Shown here one piece after another: positions 26,379-36,130 of a DNA stretch of 64,000 nucleotides. The position numbers and the translations under genes are program-made. The DNA lies in NCBI RefSeq assembly GCF_006968745.1, contig NZ_CP030118.1, positions 2,616,654-2,680,653 on the forward strand. Reading direction: 5' to 3'. Each line of letters starts with the position of its first letter. Within the stretch, counting starts at the first letter, position 1. The stretch is from Brasilonema sennae CENA114 (GTDB lineage: Bacteria > Cyanobacteriota > Cyanobacteriia > Cyanobacteriales > Nostocaceae). The notes below the pieces were generated by a model that worked only from the letters and a program-made list of their open reading frames with translations, did no database searches and was not told the origin of the DNA.

Positions 26379-26606
26379 TAGTAAGCCTGTCTTGAAAATA
26401 AGGAGGGAAGGAGTGAACGCAGTTCATCACGATTGACTTGAAAATAGAACTTAGAGCTATCTCCTCCGGAGACGCTACGCGAACGACAAGGCTCAGCTAC
26501 CAAACTCAGAACTCAGAAGAAAAGAGAAATTTTCATATGTCCTGGTGTACGCAGCTCATGATAGCTACTTATTGGCTTGATCACAAATGAATAAGATACT
26601 GGCATT
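26353..26606 (+). other. mysC scraps and palindromic repeat downstream of mysC copy 1
   Basis: CCTCTGCAACCCCTAAGTGA (26358 on) and TAGTAAGCCTG copy the mysC segment for QPLSDSKP. After about 180 bp of other DNA, TACTTATTGGCTTGATCAC (26569 on) copies the continuing TYWL-H segment. These are two pieces of a third mysC copy separated by an insertion that contains the TCTCCTCCGGAGACGCTACG repeat (about 26460). Confidence 0.6.
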
Positions 26607-26824
26607 GAATCAAACAATCACTCTCTGTCTACTTACCGTAGTTTGTGGTTCCATTACCTGAAAATGGCTATAACTGGTGTAGCTATAAATCGCTGATGTT
26701 CGGTTGATGGCAAAAATTTTACTCACATCCAAAATAGGGTGGGGAGGCAAGGATAGGCTTTCCCACCTTACCATTGACCTGTTGCAAGTGACACAACCCC
26801 CGTTTTTCTGTCTTTTGTATTTCT

Positions 26825-28669
26825 CTACTCGAGCATTTCCAGGTTTCGTACCGCGCCTTGATCCGGGCTCGTCGCCAGCAGTGCATAAGCCTTGAGCGCG
26901 GGAGTCACCCGACGTTGCCGGGGTAGCTCCGGCTTCCAAGCATCTTTGCCCTTCGCTTCCATGGCAACACGACGATTGGCTAATTCCTCCGCCGATAGAT
27001 CCACATTGATGGTACGATTGGGGATGTCGATCACGATGCGATCGCCATCTTGAACCAGAGCAATATTACCGCCCGCCGCCGCCTCCGGAGAGGCATGACC
27101 AATCGAGAGGCCCGAAGTACCGCCTGAGAAGCGACCGTCGGTGAATAAGGCACAAGTCTTACCCAAACCCTTGGATTTAAGGTAACTGGTCGGATAGAGC
27201 ATTTCCTGCATGCCAGGTCCACCACGCGGACCTTCATAGCGAATGATCACCACGTCACCGGATTTCACTTCATCGCTGAGAATTCCTTTGACAGCGGCAT
27301 CCTGACTTTCATAGATGCGCGCCCGACCTTCAAACACATGAATGCTTTCGTCTACGCCTGCCGTCTTAACAATACAACCGCGCTCAGCCAGGTTGCCATA
27401 TAGCACAGCAAGTCCGCCCTGAGTGCTAAAGGCGTTTTGGACGCTGCGGATACAGCCGTTTTCCCGATCCAGGTCGAGTGAGGGCCAACGGGTCGATTGA
27501 CTGAAAGCTTGCTGAGTTGGAATACCCGCAGGGCCTGCCTTGAAGAAGGTGTGGACGGCTTCGTCATCAGTACGCATGACATCCCAGTGATCGAGCGCTT
27601 CCAAGAGCGTCTTACTGTGAACCGTCGGCACCTCTGTGTGGAGTAGTCCGGCACGATCAAGTTCGCCGAGAATGCTGGGGATGCCGCCAGCACGGTGAAC
27701 ATCCTCGATATGATACTTGGGTGTATTAGGTGCCACCTTACAAAATTGTGGAACCTTACGCGACAGGCGGTCGATGTCGGTCAAGGTGAAATCAACACCA
27801 GCTTCATGGGCGGCGGCTAGTAAGTGCAGAATGGTGTTGGTTGAACCGCCCATGGCGATGTCCAGCATCATGGCATTTTCAAACGCTTTGAAACTGGCCA
27901 CGGAGCGTGGCAGTATCGATTCATCGTCCTGCTCGTAGTAGCGACGGGTAATACTGACAATGGTTCGCGCGGCGTTGAGGAACAGATCCTTACGGTCGAA
28001 ATGGGTTGCAAGCACAGTGCCGTTACCTGGCAAGGCAAGGCCAATCGCTTCGGTGAGACAGTTCATGGAGTTGGCGGTGAACATGCCAGAGCAGGAGCCA
28101 CAGGTTGGGCAGGCGGAACGCTCATATTCCTCGGCAACCTCGTCGCTGATACTGTCGTCCGCAGCAACCACCATGGCGTCCACCAAGTCCAGTTTGTGTT
28201 CCGACAGCTTTGTCTTACCGGCTTCCATAGGACCGCCGGAGACGAATACTGCGGGAATGTTGAGACGTAGGGCTGCCATCAACATACCAGGGGTGATCTT
28301 GTCACAGTTGGAAATGCAGACCAGGGCATCGGCACAATGGGCGTTGACCATGTACTCGACCGAATCGGCAATGATCTCACGCGAGGGCAGACTGTAGAGC
28401 ATCCCGTCATGCCCCATGGCGATGCCGTCGTCCACTGCGATGGTGTTGAATTCCTTGGCTACACCACCAGCAGCTTCAATCTCACGGCACACCAATTGGC
28501 CTAGATCCTTCAGGTGAACGTGGCCGGGTACGAATTGGGTAAAAGAGTTGGCGACCGCAATGATTGGCTTCTCGAAATCCGCAGTGTGCATTCCGGTGGC
28601 GCGCCAGAGCGCACGGGCACCCGCCATATTGCGTCCCTGGGTGGAGGTTTTGGATCGATAGGTCGGCAT
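26825..28669 (-). CDS. ilvD: dihydroxy-acid dehydratase, gammaproteobacterial type
   Basis: About 614 residues from the ATG at 28669, chosen because AGGAT lies eight bases upstream and [20 protein letters not shown] is the standard start of the 616-residue enterobacterial-type enzyme. IlvD dehydrates dihydroxy acids in the valine, isoleucine and leucine pathway using an Fe-S cluster. Cluster cysteines are present: CISNCDK and [17 protein letters not shown]. The substrate and metal motifs [22 protein letters not shown] and [15 protein letters not shown] are intact. Sequence type and visibly higher GC than its neighbours mark it as acquired from a proteobacterium. It sits between two mysC copies on the opposite strand, while a cyanobacterial-type ilvD in this window is a pseudogene. 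Confidence 0.93.
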   Translation of the reverse strand: MPTYRSKTSTQGRNMAGARALWRATGMHTADFEKPIIAVANSFTQFVPGHVHLKDLGQLVCREIEAAGGVAKEFNTIAVDDGIAMGHDGMLYSLPSREIIADSVEYMVNAHCADALVCISNCDKITPGMLMAALRLNIPAVFVSGGPMEAGKTKLSEHKLDLVDAMVVAADDSISDEVAEEYERSACPTCGSCSGMFTANSMNCLTEAIGLALPGNGTVLATHFDRKDLFLNAARTIVSITRRYYEQDDESILPRSVASFKAFENAMMLDIAMGGSTNTILHLLAAAHEAGVDFTLTDIDRLSRKVPQFCKVAPNTPKYHIEDVHRAGGIPSILGELDRAGLLHTEVPTVHSKTLLEALDHWDVMRTDDEAVHTFFKAGPAGIPTQQAFSQSTRWPSLDLDRENGCIRSVQNAFSTQGGLAVLYGNLAERGCIVKTAGVDESIHVFEGRARIYESQDAAVKGILSDEVKSGDVVIIRYEGPRGGPGMQEMLYPTSYLKSKGLGKTCALFTDGRFSGGTSGLSIGHASPEAAAGGNIALVQDGDRIVIDIPNRTINVDLSAEELANRRVAMEAKGKDAWKPELPRQRRVTPALKAYALLATSPDQGAVRNLEMLE

Positions 28670-28897
28670 GGCACATCCTATTCGTCTAAGGGTTTTTAAT
28701 AGTTTAGACTTTTCAATCGCATCGTCAAAGATGATTCTCGATTTGAGCAAGTGTTATTACCAATTCGAGATGGCTTGACGATCATATATGCGAGTTTAGG
28801 AAAGCTAAGAAGCAAGGGCAGAACTGCATCTGCTTGTCCCGCTTGATTTTTCCAAGTGACCAACCACTGATTCCACTATCATGTCACAATTATAAGT

Positions 28898-30226
28898 ATG
28901 AAGGAGCAGATTTTTGTAGTTTTCCAAAACTTAGGCACTCTTGTATTACTGGCGATCGCATTTCCCTTAAACTGCATCGTCGTTTTGACTTCGCTATTGT
29001 GGAACTTTCTCAAGCAACCATTTGGCAAGTCAATTGTTGTCAACCCCAATTCCAAAAATATCTTGATCGCTGGCGCGAGAATGACGAAAACTCTTCAGCT
29101 AGCGCGTTCATTTCATGCTGCTGGGCATCGGGTGATTATAATTGACATCGAGAAATTCTGGCCAAGTGGTAATAAATATTCTAACTCTGTTGCAGGCTTT
29201 TATACCGTTCCCGATCCAAGCAAAGACTTAGAAGGCTACGTTGAAACCCTACACGCGATCGCCAAAAAAGAAAAGATCGACTTTTTTATCCCTGTAGCCA
29301 TTTTTTCTGTCATCCACTACGATCACGGCAAGCGACCATTACCAGACGATGTAGAGTTTTTCCACTTCGATGCTGATGTCACGAAGATCCTGGATGACAA
29401 ATTTGCCTTTGCCGAAACAGCGCGATCGTTCGGTTTATCAGTCCCCAAATCCTTCAAAATTACCGATCCTGAACAAGTCATCAACTTTGACTTTTCTCAG
29501 GAGAAGCGCAAATACATTATTAAAAGCATCCCCTACGATCAAATACGTCGCTTGAATCTCACCAAGCTACCTTGCGATACACAAGCAGAAACAGCAGCGT
29601 TTGTCAAGAGTCTGCCTATCAGTGAGGAAAACCCGTGGATTATGCAGGAATTCATCCCTGGAAAGGAATACTGCACTCACACTACCGCGCGAGATGGAGA
29701 GTCAAGAATGTACTGCTGCTGTGAGTCGTCCGCCTTTCAAGTCAACTACGAAAACGTTGATCAGCAAGAAATTATGCAATGGGCGAGTCACTTTACCAAA
29801 GAACTGGGAAAAACCGGGCAACTTTCCTTTGACTTCATCGAGGCAGAAGACGGAACTGTTTACGCGATTGAGTGTAACCCCCGTACTCACTCCGCCATTA
29901 CTATGTTTTACAATCATCCAGGGGTAGCGGATGCCTATCTTGGTAAAGAACCTCTGGCTGAATCTTTGCAGCCTCTTGCTGATAGTAAGCCAACCTACTG
30001 GCTGTACCACGAAGTTTGGCGGCTGAATGAGATTAGATCGTTTAAGCAACTGCAAACTTGGGTAAGAAACATTTTGCGGGGGAAAGAAGCAATTTTTGAG
30101 GTAAGTGATCCCTTACCCTTTCTGCTCGTACATCACTGGCAGATTCCCTTACTGATTCTCGACAATTTACGAAGACTCAAAGGTTGGGTAAGAATAGATT
30201 TTAATATGGGCGAGCTGATAGAGTGA
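28898..30226 (+). CDS. mysC: MysC-type ATP-grasp ligase, copy 2
   Basis: 442 residues, closely similar along its length to copy 1 but with the more conventional sequence (GARMTKTLQLARSFHAAGH, PKSFKITDPEQV, KRKYIIKSIPYDQIRRLNLT, PWIMQEFIPGKEYCTH, DFIEAEDGTVYAIECNPRTH). All ATP-grasp elements are present and it ends normally with WVRIDFNMGELIE. The 60 bp upstream (CCACTATCATGTCACAATTA before the ATG) are shared with copy 1, so gene and leader were duplicated together. Expected reaction: glycine ligation to 4-deoxygadusol. mysA and mysD/E are not in the window. Confidence 0.88.
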   Translation: MKEQIFVVFQNLGTLVLLAIAFPLNCIVVLTSLLWNFLKQPFGKSIVVNPNSKNILIAGARMTKTLQLARSFHAAGHRVIIIDIEKFWPSGNKYSNSVAGFYTVPDPSKDLEGYVETLHAIAKKEKIDFFIPVAIFSVIHYDHGKRPLPDDVEFFHFDADVTKILDDKFAFAETARSFGLSVPKSFKITDPEQVINFDFSQEKRKYIIKSIPYDQIRRLNLTKLPCDTQAETAAFVKSLPISEENPWIMQEFIPGKEYCTHTTARDGESRMYCCCESSAFQVNYENVDQQEIMQWASHFTKELGKTGQLSFDFIEAEDGTVYAIECNPRTHSAITMFYNHPGVADAYLGKEPLAESLQPLADSKPTYWLYHEVWRLNEIRSFKQLQTWVRNILRGKEAIFEVSDPLPFLLVHHWQIPLLILDNLRRLKGWVRIDFNMGELIE

Positions 30227-30312
30227 GAACGAAGAAATCCGGTATTCATTGGTTTTCCTCACCCAAGATCAAGGTAGACATTTTGTAGGTGGTAGGTTTA
30301 TTCAAGAACCGT

Positions 30313-31230
30313 TTAATAAGTTGCCTGTAAACGGCTTAAAAGATATTCTCCTGCAAGAATAGGAGGATAAATAGGTGATTTGTCCCTTTGACAGCTTTCT
30401 AGACAAACAATTTCTGTATCGTCATTGGGATGACAGAAAAATGCCACAGAATATCTTGACTGGTTGAGTGTATCATCATTTTGAATCATCACTCGATGCT
30501 TAGTTGAGCAAAACACGTGATTTGTCCAGCGTTCCATTAAATCGCCAGTGTTGACGACGATGGTATCAGGAGTTGGTGCAGCTGCAATCCACTTTCCTGA
30601 TGCTGTTCGTACTTCTAATCCCCCAACTTCATCTTGAAATAACAAGGTAATACTGCCATAGTCGGAGTGTTCACCAGCGCGAACTTGTCGTAGTTTGGGT
30701 GGCTGGGATAAAGATGGATAGTGCAGCAGCCGCAAAGTATGATTTTGCTGGTTATGGTTTGTGGCAAAAAAATCTTCTGGTAATTTTAAAGCCAAAGCGA
30801 TCGCTTGCAACACATTGTTAGCAAGTTCTGTACAAGCTTGGTAAAAGTTGAGAATATGAGGGTTTTTTGCAGGAGAAGATAATTTATCTGTGACATCTAT
30901 ATCTGTTAACTTTTGTTTCCCAATATTAAACGCTTCTTTCAAGTCTCCTGGGTTGTTGGGGTTCAGGCGTTCTCTTTCAAAACCAACGTAACCTTGATTG
31001 CTAAATTCATCCGTCCAAGCTAACTGTTGCTTTACTGTTAAAGGTAAATCGAAGAAGTCTTTGCTTTGTTTAAGTACTTGGTGAATTAAGTCATTTGATA
31101 TGTTTGTATTTTTTAAGTACATGAATCCTATTTGATGGCAAGCTTGATAGATTTGTTGAACGACAGTTTGCCTGTCTGTTGCATCACTACTAGTGAAGAG
31201 ATGAAAATCAATGACTGGAATCATAACCAT
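30313..31230 (-). CDS. 2-oxoglutarate/Fe(II)-dependent oxygenase, isopenicillin-N-synthase-like
   Basis: 305 residues of the non-haem iron oxygenase superfamily. N-terminal DIOX_N region (IPVIDFHLF, QIGFMYLKN) and the double-stranded beta-helix core with iron ligands HSD (GEHSDYGSITLLFQD) and the distal His (CSTKHRV), plus the 2OG-binding Arg in QSRYSVAFF. It oxidises a small-molecule substrate that cannot be named. It is convergent with mysC copy 2; it is not the phytanoyl-CoA-type MysH oxygenase known from palythine synthesis, but a role in tailoring cannot be excluded. Confidence 0.8.
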   Translation of the reverse strand: MVMIPVIDFHLFTSSDATDRQTVVQQIYQACHQIGFMYLKNTNISNDLIHQVLKQSKDFFDLPLTVKQQLAWTDEFSNQGYVGFERERLNPNNPGDLKEAFNIGKQKLTDIDVTDKLSSPAKNPHILNFYQACTELANNVLQAIALALKLPEDFFATNHNQQNHTLRLLHYPSLSQPPKLRQVRAGEHSDYGSITLLFQDEVGGLEVRTASGKWIAAAPTPDTIVVNTGDLMERWTNHVFCSTKHRVMIQNDDTLNQSRYSVAFFCHPNDDTEIVCLESCQRDKSPIYPPILAGEYLLSRLQATY

Positions 31231-31607
31231 AATATTTTGTTATTTTTTGTTAGTTATTTGATAATGACTAATAAGTATCTTGAATTTGAAATTTTGAATT
31301 GATTGGCGGAGGAATTAAATTCGCTGAAGATTCTACAAGTAGAGGCAGAAGAACTAATAGAGAAATTTAGTTGTAAAGACGAAGAGTTACCAACTACAGA
31401 AACAATTCGGCTTAAATTGAATGATGCGCGGTTATCGCCTCACACGGGTTGCGGGTGTAGGGAAAATGCTCACATTCCTCACTAGATCTACTACAAGGGG
31501 TATGGCAAGAGTTGCTGCGGTAGGAGTGCCAAGTTGCGCTCATACCTTGCTATGATTGGCTTTTAATTTTTACTGCCTTTGAACAACAAAAATTTACGGA
31601 GTGGAGT
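31231..31607. other. intergenic region with a doubtful 60-codon frame
   Basis: A 377-bp region. A TTG-initiated frame at 31303-31485 gives an acidic, helical N-terminus (MAEELNSLKILQVEAEELIE) with GGAGG inside the frame rather than before it, then a tail rich in Cys and His. No family was recognised; it may be a gene scrap. The start of the following gene is preceded by GGAGTGGAGT. Confidence 0.3.
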
Positions 31608-32402
31608 ATGGATACTCGCATACCAGAATGTATTCGTCCAATATTAGCTGATTATTTGTTGTCATTACGAACCGAACTACCTGATCTTATAGATGCTTGC
31701 TATATTCATGGATCTATTGCACTTGGTGCGTTCAACCCACACTTGAGTGACATTGACTTCATTACTATCCTCACACGACGAGCTACAGCACAAGAGGTAG
31801 AGAATCTAAAAGCCGTCCATCAAGAGCTAGAACTGATCTATCCACAGTGGAAACTAGAAGGAAGTTATTTGCAATGGGAAGACCTTGGGCGCTCGCAACA
31901 AGAAATTGCTCCCTATCCCTACTACCATGATCGCGTCCTGCGTTCTGCTGGTTATCATGATGTGAACCTGGTCACCTGGTGGGTGTTAAAACATCGAGGC
32001 ATTTCCATCATTGGACTTCCATCACAAATGCTTGCATTTGCAGTAGATTGGAATCTGTTGCAAATAAAGATGAAGGAAAATTTGAACAGCTATTGGGTGA
32101 GTTGGACACGATCACCAAGTAAAGTAGCATATTTACTAACGGATAGTGGTATTCAGTGGGCTGTGCTTGGCGTTGTGCGACTCTTTTACACTTTAAGAGA
32201 GCATGATATCACCTCAAAAACGGAGGCTGGCCGATATGCATTGGTGCATCTTCCAGCAAAGTGGCATCAGCTTATCCAAGAAGCAATCAATCTCCGCGAA
32301 ATTCGGCACGGCTCCTCCTATCGCAGCAAAGTGAGTCGGGCTGTTGAGGCAGTACGCTTCTTACGCTATGTAATTAATGTATGTAACGAACAGGCATCTT
32401 AA
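31608..32402 (+). CDS. nucleotidyltransferase, aminoglycoside adenylyltransferase-like
   Basis: 264 residues. The N-terminal nucleotidyltransferase motif GSIALGAFNPHLSDIDFITI gives the G-S and D-x-D catalytic pattern, followed by a DUF4111-type helical C-terminal domain as in AadA/Ant proteins (WAVLGVVRLFYTLRE, SKTEAGRYALVHLP). Such enzymes transfer AMP to hydroxyl groups of small molecules; AadA relatives modify streptomycin or spectinomycin. Environmental homologues often have unproven activity, so resistance is only a possibility. Confidence 0.75.
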   Translation: MDTRIPECIRPILADYLLSLRTELPDLIDACYIHGSIALGAFNPHLSDIDFITILTRRATAQEVENLKAVHQELELIYPQWKLEGSYLQWEDLGRSQQEIAPYPYYHDRVLRSAGYHDVNLVTWWVLKHRGISIIGLPSQMLAFAVDWNLLQIKMKENLNSYWVSWTRSPSKVAYLLTDSGIQWAVLGVVRLFYTLREHDITSKTEAGRYALVHLPAKWHQLIQEAINLREIRHGSSYRSKVSRAVEAVRFLRYVINVCNEQAS

Positions 32403-32664
32403 AAAGAAAACGGCTAGTGGGCGTTATTGGTTGGGTTTTAAGAGATAGAAGTTCCCAGTTTTATTAGTGTCGGAACAATTTCAAAAATTTGGTGCTGAAT
32501 TTTAGAACTTTCAAGCACTAAAACTCAATTATAAAGGGAAAAGTTCCGGCTCCAAAACTCTTTACAGAACTTCCGAATTAAACATGGCACCGCGTGTCAG
32601 CAACTCTTGCATTGGGCGTACAACCGGGGATTAAGAATAGCTATAGTTCTCAAGCCTAATTAAG

Positions 32665-32693
32665 AAACCCAGTTTCTTGAAGAAACCGGGTTT
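32665..32693. terminator. AAACCCGGTTTCTT-type hairpin
   Basis: AAACCCAGTTTCTT and AAGAAACCGGGTTT pair at 13 of 14 positions with a one-base spacer, between the convergent nucleotidyltransferase and ychF genes. This is a common cyanobacterial palindrome that may serve as a bidirectional terminator. A relative occurs inside the element at 56149-56273. The remaining spacer (32403-32716) holds nothing else I can identify. Confidence 0.55.
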
Positions 32694-32716
32694 ATAATTA
32701 CTTCAATTTCACAAAA

Positions 32717-33808
32717 TCACACATTAAAGCGGAACAACATCACATCGCCTTCTTGCACGACGTAATCTTTTCCTTCACTGCGAACTTGCCCTTTTTCTTT
32801 GGCACTATTCATTGAACCTGCTGTGGATAAATCCTTATAAGCAACAGTCTCTGCCCGAATGAATCCTCGTTCAAAGTCGCTGTGAATCACACCGGCTGCT
32901 TGTGGTGCTGACATTCCTGCTGTGATCGTCCAAGCACGGGTTTCTTTTTCTCCTGTTGTGAAGTAAGTACGCAAACCTAACAAAGTATAAGTAGCGCGAA
33001 TTAAAGATTTTAAACCACCTTCTTCTACACCCAAAGATGCCAAGAATTCAGACCGTTCTTCTTCTGGCAATTCAACTAATTCCGATTCAACTTGGGCAGA
33101 AACGACGACAACTTGTGCATTTTCAGCTGATGCAATTTCTCGCACTTTTTCTACGTATTCATTACCCGTTGCCAATTCATCTTCAGACACATTGGCACCA
33201 TAAATGATCGGTTTATTGGTGAGCAGTTCTAGTGGTTTAATAATCTCGGCTTCTTCTTCGGTCAAACTAACTTGCCGTACTGATTTCCCTTCATTTAATA
33301 CAGCAGCTAATTTTTCCAGCAAAGCTAATTCAATCTGTCCTTCTTTGCTAGTACGAGCTTGTTTACGGGTGCGTTCAATCCGTCGTTCAATTTGTGCCAA
33401 ATCGGCTAAACCAAGCTCTAAATTGATGATTTCAATATCTCGTGCTGGCTCAACTGAACCAGCAACGTGAATGATATCATCATTCTCGAAACATCGCACG
33501 ACATGAATAATTGCATCAACTTCCCGGATGTGGGAGAGAAATTGGTTACCCAGTCCCTCCCCCTGGCTAGCACCTTTGACCAAACCGGCAATATCTACAA
33601 ACTCAACACGCGCCGGAACAATTTGTTTTGAGGAGGAAATCTTCGATAAAACATTTAACCGCTCATCCGGCACAGAGACAATGCCGACGTTCGGTTCTAT
33701 AGTACAAAAAGGGAAGTTGGCTGCTTCTGCCTTGGCATTGGCAACCACGGCATTAAACAAAGTCGATTTTCCAACGTTGGGGAGTCCGACAATTCCGGCT
33801 CGTAGCAT
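32717..33808 (-). CDS. ychF: redox-regulated ATPase YchF (OLA1 family)
   Basis: 363 residues, the usual length. Obg-related P-loop ATPase that associates with ribosomes and responds to oxidative stress. G1 GLPNVGKSTLFNAV (residues 7-20), G2/switch FPFCTIEPNVG, G3 DIAGLVKGASQGEGLGN, a coiled-coil insertion (IERRIERTRKQARTSKEG) and the C-terminal TGS domain (RAWTITAGMSAPQAAGVIH to EGDVMLFRFNV). Highly conserved housekeeping gene. Confidence 0.95.
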   Translation of the reverse strand: MLRAGIVGLPNVGKSTLFNAVVANAKAEAANFPFCTIEPNVGIVSVPDERLNVLSKISSSKQIVPARVEFVDIAGLVKGASQGEGLGNQFLSHIREVDAIIHVVRCFENDDIIHVAGSVEPARDIEIINLELGLADLAQIERRIERTRKQARTSKEGQIELALLEKLAAVLNEGKSVRQVSLTEEEAEIIKPLELLTNKPIIYGANVSEDELATGNEYVEKVREIASAENAQVVVVSAQVESELVELPEEERSEFLASLGVEEGGLKSLIRATYTLLGLRTYFTTGEKETRAWTITAGMSAPQAAGVIHSDFERGFIRAETVAYKDLSTAGSMNSAKEKGQVRSEGKDYVVQEGDVMLFRFNV

Positions 33809-33874
33809 CTTAGATTTGAAATTTTGGATTTGGTACCAAACGCTATCTTAAAACAAAACTACTCGCAAGGAGTT

Positions 33875-34060
33875 TCAAATAGGTGCCGGTACAGGTTGGG
33901 GAATAGGTGCTGGAACTGGTTGCGGAATCGGAGCAGGAACTGGTTCTGGTACCGGTCCTGGTATGGGTTGTGGAATTCTTGGTTCCGGTGATGGTTCGGG
34001 ATTTGGTAATGGAGGAGGAAGCTGTGGTTCAGGTAATTGTCCAGGATTGGGATAAATCAT
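33875..34060 (-). CDS. small proline-rich repeat protein
   Basis: 61 residues from the ATG at 34060 (MIYPNPGQLPEPQLPPPLPN), consisting of Pro/Glu/Gln-rich repeats that settle into a PQPVPAPI octapeptide at the end. The frame stays open upstream to 34201 but that part looks non-coding. Similar short proline-rich ORFs occur in other filamentous cyanobacteria; no function is known. It is divergent from the decarboxylase gene. Confidence 0.5.
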   Translation of the reverse strand: MIYPNPGQLPEPQLPPPLPNPEPSPEPRIPQPIPGPVPEPVPAPIPQPVPAPIPQPVPAPI

Positions 34061-34233
34061 AGTATCTTTACTGAAATCATTCGACCTTACCAACCTAGAT
34101 AACAACAGATGCTGCTGACATCTTCCAATATGACTATTTGCAACGGATGAAATAACTGATGTAACGGATAGATTATCTGTGAGACTTACAAAGTAACTCA
34201 TCCACTACATCCGCGACAAAATCCGTTGCCAAA

Positions 34234-35715
34234 ATGCTCAATCAAAACCAAATACCCTTATTAGACACCTTAAAAGCCAGTGCAGAACGTCCTCACGCTC
34301 CTTTTTACACCCCAGGGCACAAACGAGGACAAGGAATTTCCAAATCCTTAACTGATGTTTTTGGCAAAGCAGTGTTTCGTGCTGACTTGCCAGAATTAGC
34401 AGAATTAGACAACCTTTTTGCACCAAGTGGCGTTATTCAGCAGGCGCAGCAACTAGCGGCTGAAGCCTTTGCTGCGTCACAGACTTGGTTTCTTGTCAAT
34501 GGTTCTACCTGCGGAATTGAAGCGGCGATTCTTGCGACTTGCGCTACAGGAGATAAAATTATTCTGCCTCGGAATGTTCATTCTTCTGCGATCGCAGGTT
34601 TAATTCTCTGCGGCGCTATCCCAATTTTTATCCATCCAGAATATGACTCAGTTTTAGATATTGCTCACAGTATCACTCCCACGGCTGTACAAGCTGCATT
34701 GGAACAGCATCCTGATGCGAAAGCAGTGTTTATGGTTTACCCTACATACTACGGTGTTTGTGGAGATGTGAGGGCAATAGCCTCCCTCGCCCACCAACAT
34801 AACATCCCCTTAATTGTGGATGAAGCACATGGTGCACACTTTGCCTTTCATCCCCAACTACCCACTCCAACTTTAGCCGCAGGTGCTGACATCAGCGTAC
34901 AATCTATTCACAAAGTACTAGGTGCATTGACTCAAGCATCAATGCTGCATGTTCAAGGTAACAAGATAGATATTGACCGTGTGAGTAAAGCATTGCAACT
35001 GGTACAATCAACTAGTCCTAGTTATTTACTTTTAGCTTCTCTGGATGCAGCCCGTCAGCAAATGGCGCTTTATGGTGAAGAGTTGATGTCTCGCACATTG
35101 CAACTAGCCCAAGAAGCGAGAACTCGTATTAGTCAAATCCCTGGTTTATCGGTTTTGGAAATCCCTCTTCATGAGACATCACCTGGTTTTGTTGCTTTAG
35201 ATAAAACCCGATTAACCGTCACTGTTTCTGGCTTAGGTTTGACTGGCTTTGAAGCTGAGGAAATTCTGAATGACAAGCTGGGCGTTACGGCTGAATTTTC
35301 ATCACTACAACATCTGACTTTCATCATCAGTTTCGGTAACACCCAAAAGGATATTGAACAACTTGTGCAAGCTTTTCTTACCCTTAGTAAAGAGTATCGA
35401 AAAACTCCATCTCCTGCCTACTCCCTATTAATGAGGGAAGGAAAGGATTTGTTTAGCATCACAGGAAATTCCATACATCTTTCGCCCCGTGAAGCTTTTT
35501 TTTCTCCTACAGAAACCTTGCCATTTCAAGAAACCTCAGAACGCATTTGTGCGGAAATCATTTGTCCATATCCACCAGGAATTCCCATCTTGATGCCTGG
35601 AGAAGTTATTTCTCCATGTGCTTTAGAGTATTTACAACACATTCAAGAGTTGGGTGGATTTATTAGTGGTTGTGCTGATACAAGCTTAAGAACGTTAAAG
35701 GTTGTGAAAGTATGA
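34234..35715 (+). CDS. Orn/Lys/Arg decarboxylase-family PLP enzyme
   Basis: 493 residues of the fold-type I basic amino-acid decarboxylase family. N-terminal PFYTPGHKRGQG motif, PLP-site features NGSTCGIEAAI, DEAHGAHFAFHP (cofactor Asp and His) and the Schiff-base lysine in VQSIHKVLGALTQ. The C-terminal domain (SPREAFFSPTETLPFQE, CPYPPGIPILMPGE) is typical. It is likely to decarboxylate lysine, ornithine or arginine to a polyamine precursor; which substrate cannot be read from the sequence. Cyanobacteria often carry two such paralogues. Confidence 0.85.
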   Translation: MLNQNQIPLLDTLKASAERPHAPFYTPGHKRGQGISKSLTDVFGKAVFRADLPELAELDNLFAPSGVIQQAQQLAAEAFAASQTWFLVNGSTCGIEAAILATCATGDKIILPRNVHSSAIAGLILCGAIPIFIHPEYDSVLDIAHSITPTAVQAALEQHPDAKAVFMVYPTYYGVCGDVRAIASLAHQHNIPLIVDEAHGAHFAFHPQLPTPTLAAGADISVQSIHKVLGALTQASMLHVQGNKIDIDRVSKALQLVQSTSPSYLLLASLDAARQQMALYGEELMSRTLQLAQEARTRISQIPGLSVLEIPLHETSPGFVALDKTRLTVTVSGLGLTGFEAEEILNDKLGVTAEFSSLQHLTFIISFGNTQKDIEQLVQAFLTLSKEYRKTPSPAYSLLMREGKDLFSITGNSIHLSPREAFFSPTETLPFQETSERICAEIICPYPPGIPILMPGEVISPCALEYLQHIQELGGFISGCADTSLRTLKVVKV

Positions 35716-36130
35716 AGAATTAGCTTTTCTTTACTAGAGCGATCTGCGCTACTCCAGTTAGGTAAAGAAAAGCGTGTGAAATGAGGAATCAAAAATAAAC
35801 AGTTCCTCGCGGCGATGGATAACAACTATTTACTAAATGTTTTAGCGTTAGCTTCAAACAGTAGATCAAAACTTGAGTTAAGTATTTGACATTAAATGTT
35901 TCTTTATTCTCAGGGGAAATATGCTTTTATTTCCCCCTTAATTGAATATTTTTAGTATTATTGAATAGCCATTCAGATGAATATAAGCTTATTCACAGTT
36001 TGAGAAAAAAATTGAGTTGTTTTCTTTATCATTTCCTCAAATTTTACAATTATTTATGTCATTTTTAAATCTTTCTTAGTTTTTATTAGTAAATAAGATG
36101 CGTTTACCCTGGCTTCACAACGGCAGTGTC
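35716..36130. other. intergenic region decarboxylase / acetyltransferase
   Basis: A 415-bp AT-rich spacer between convergent genes. GGGGAAATA and TATTTCCCC-like sequence at about 35913-35937 forms a weak hairpin. Nothing else was identified. Confidence 0.35.

Noticed and set aside
30313..31230. 2-oxoglutarate oxygenase considered as MysH of the palythine pathway
   Set aside because: Its motifs are of the isopenicillin-N-synthase type, whereas MysH is phytanoyl-CoA-dioxygenase-like; adjacency to mysC is the only link.
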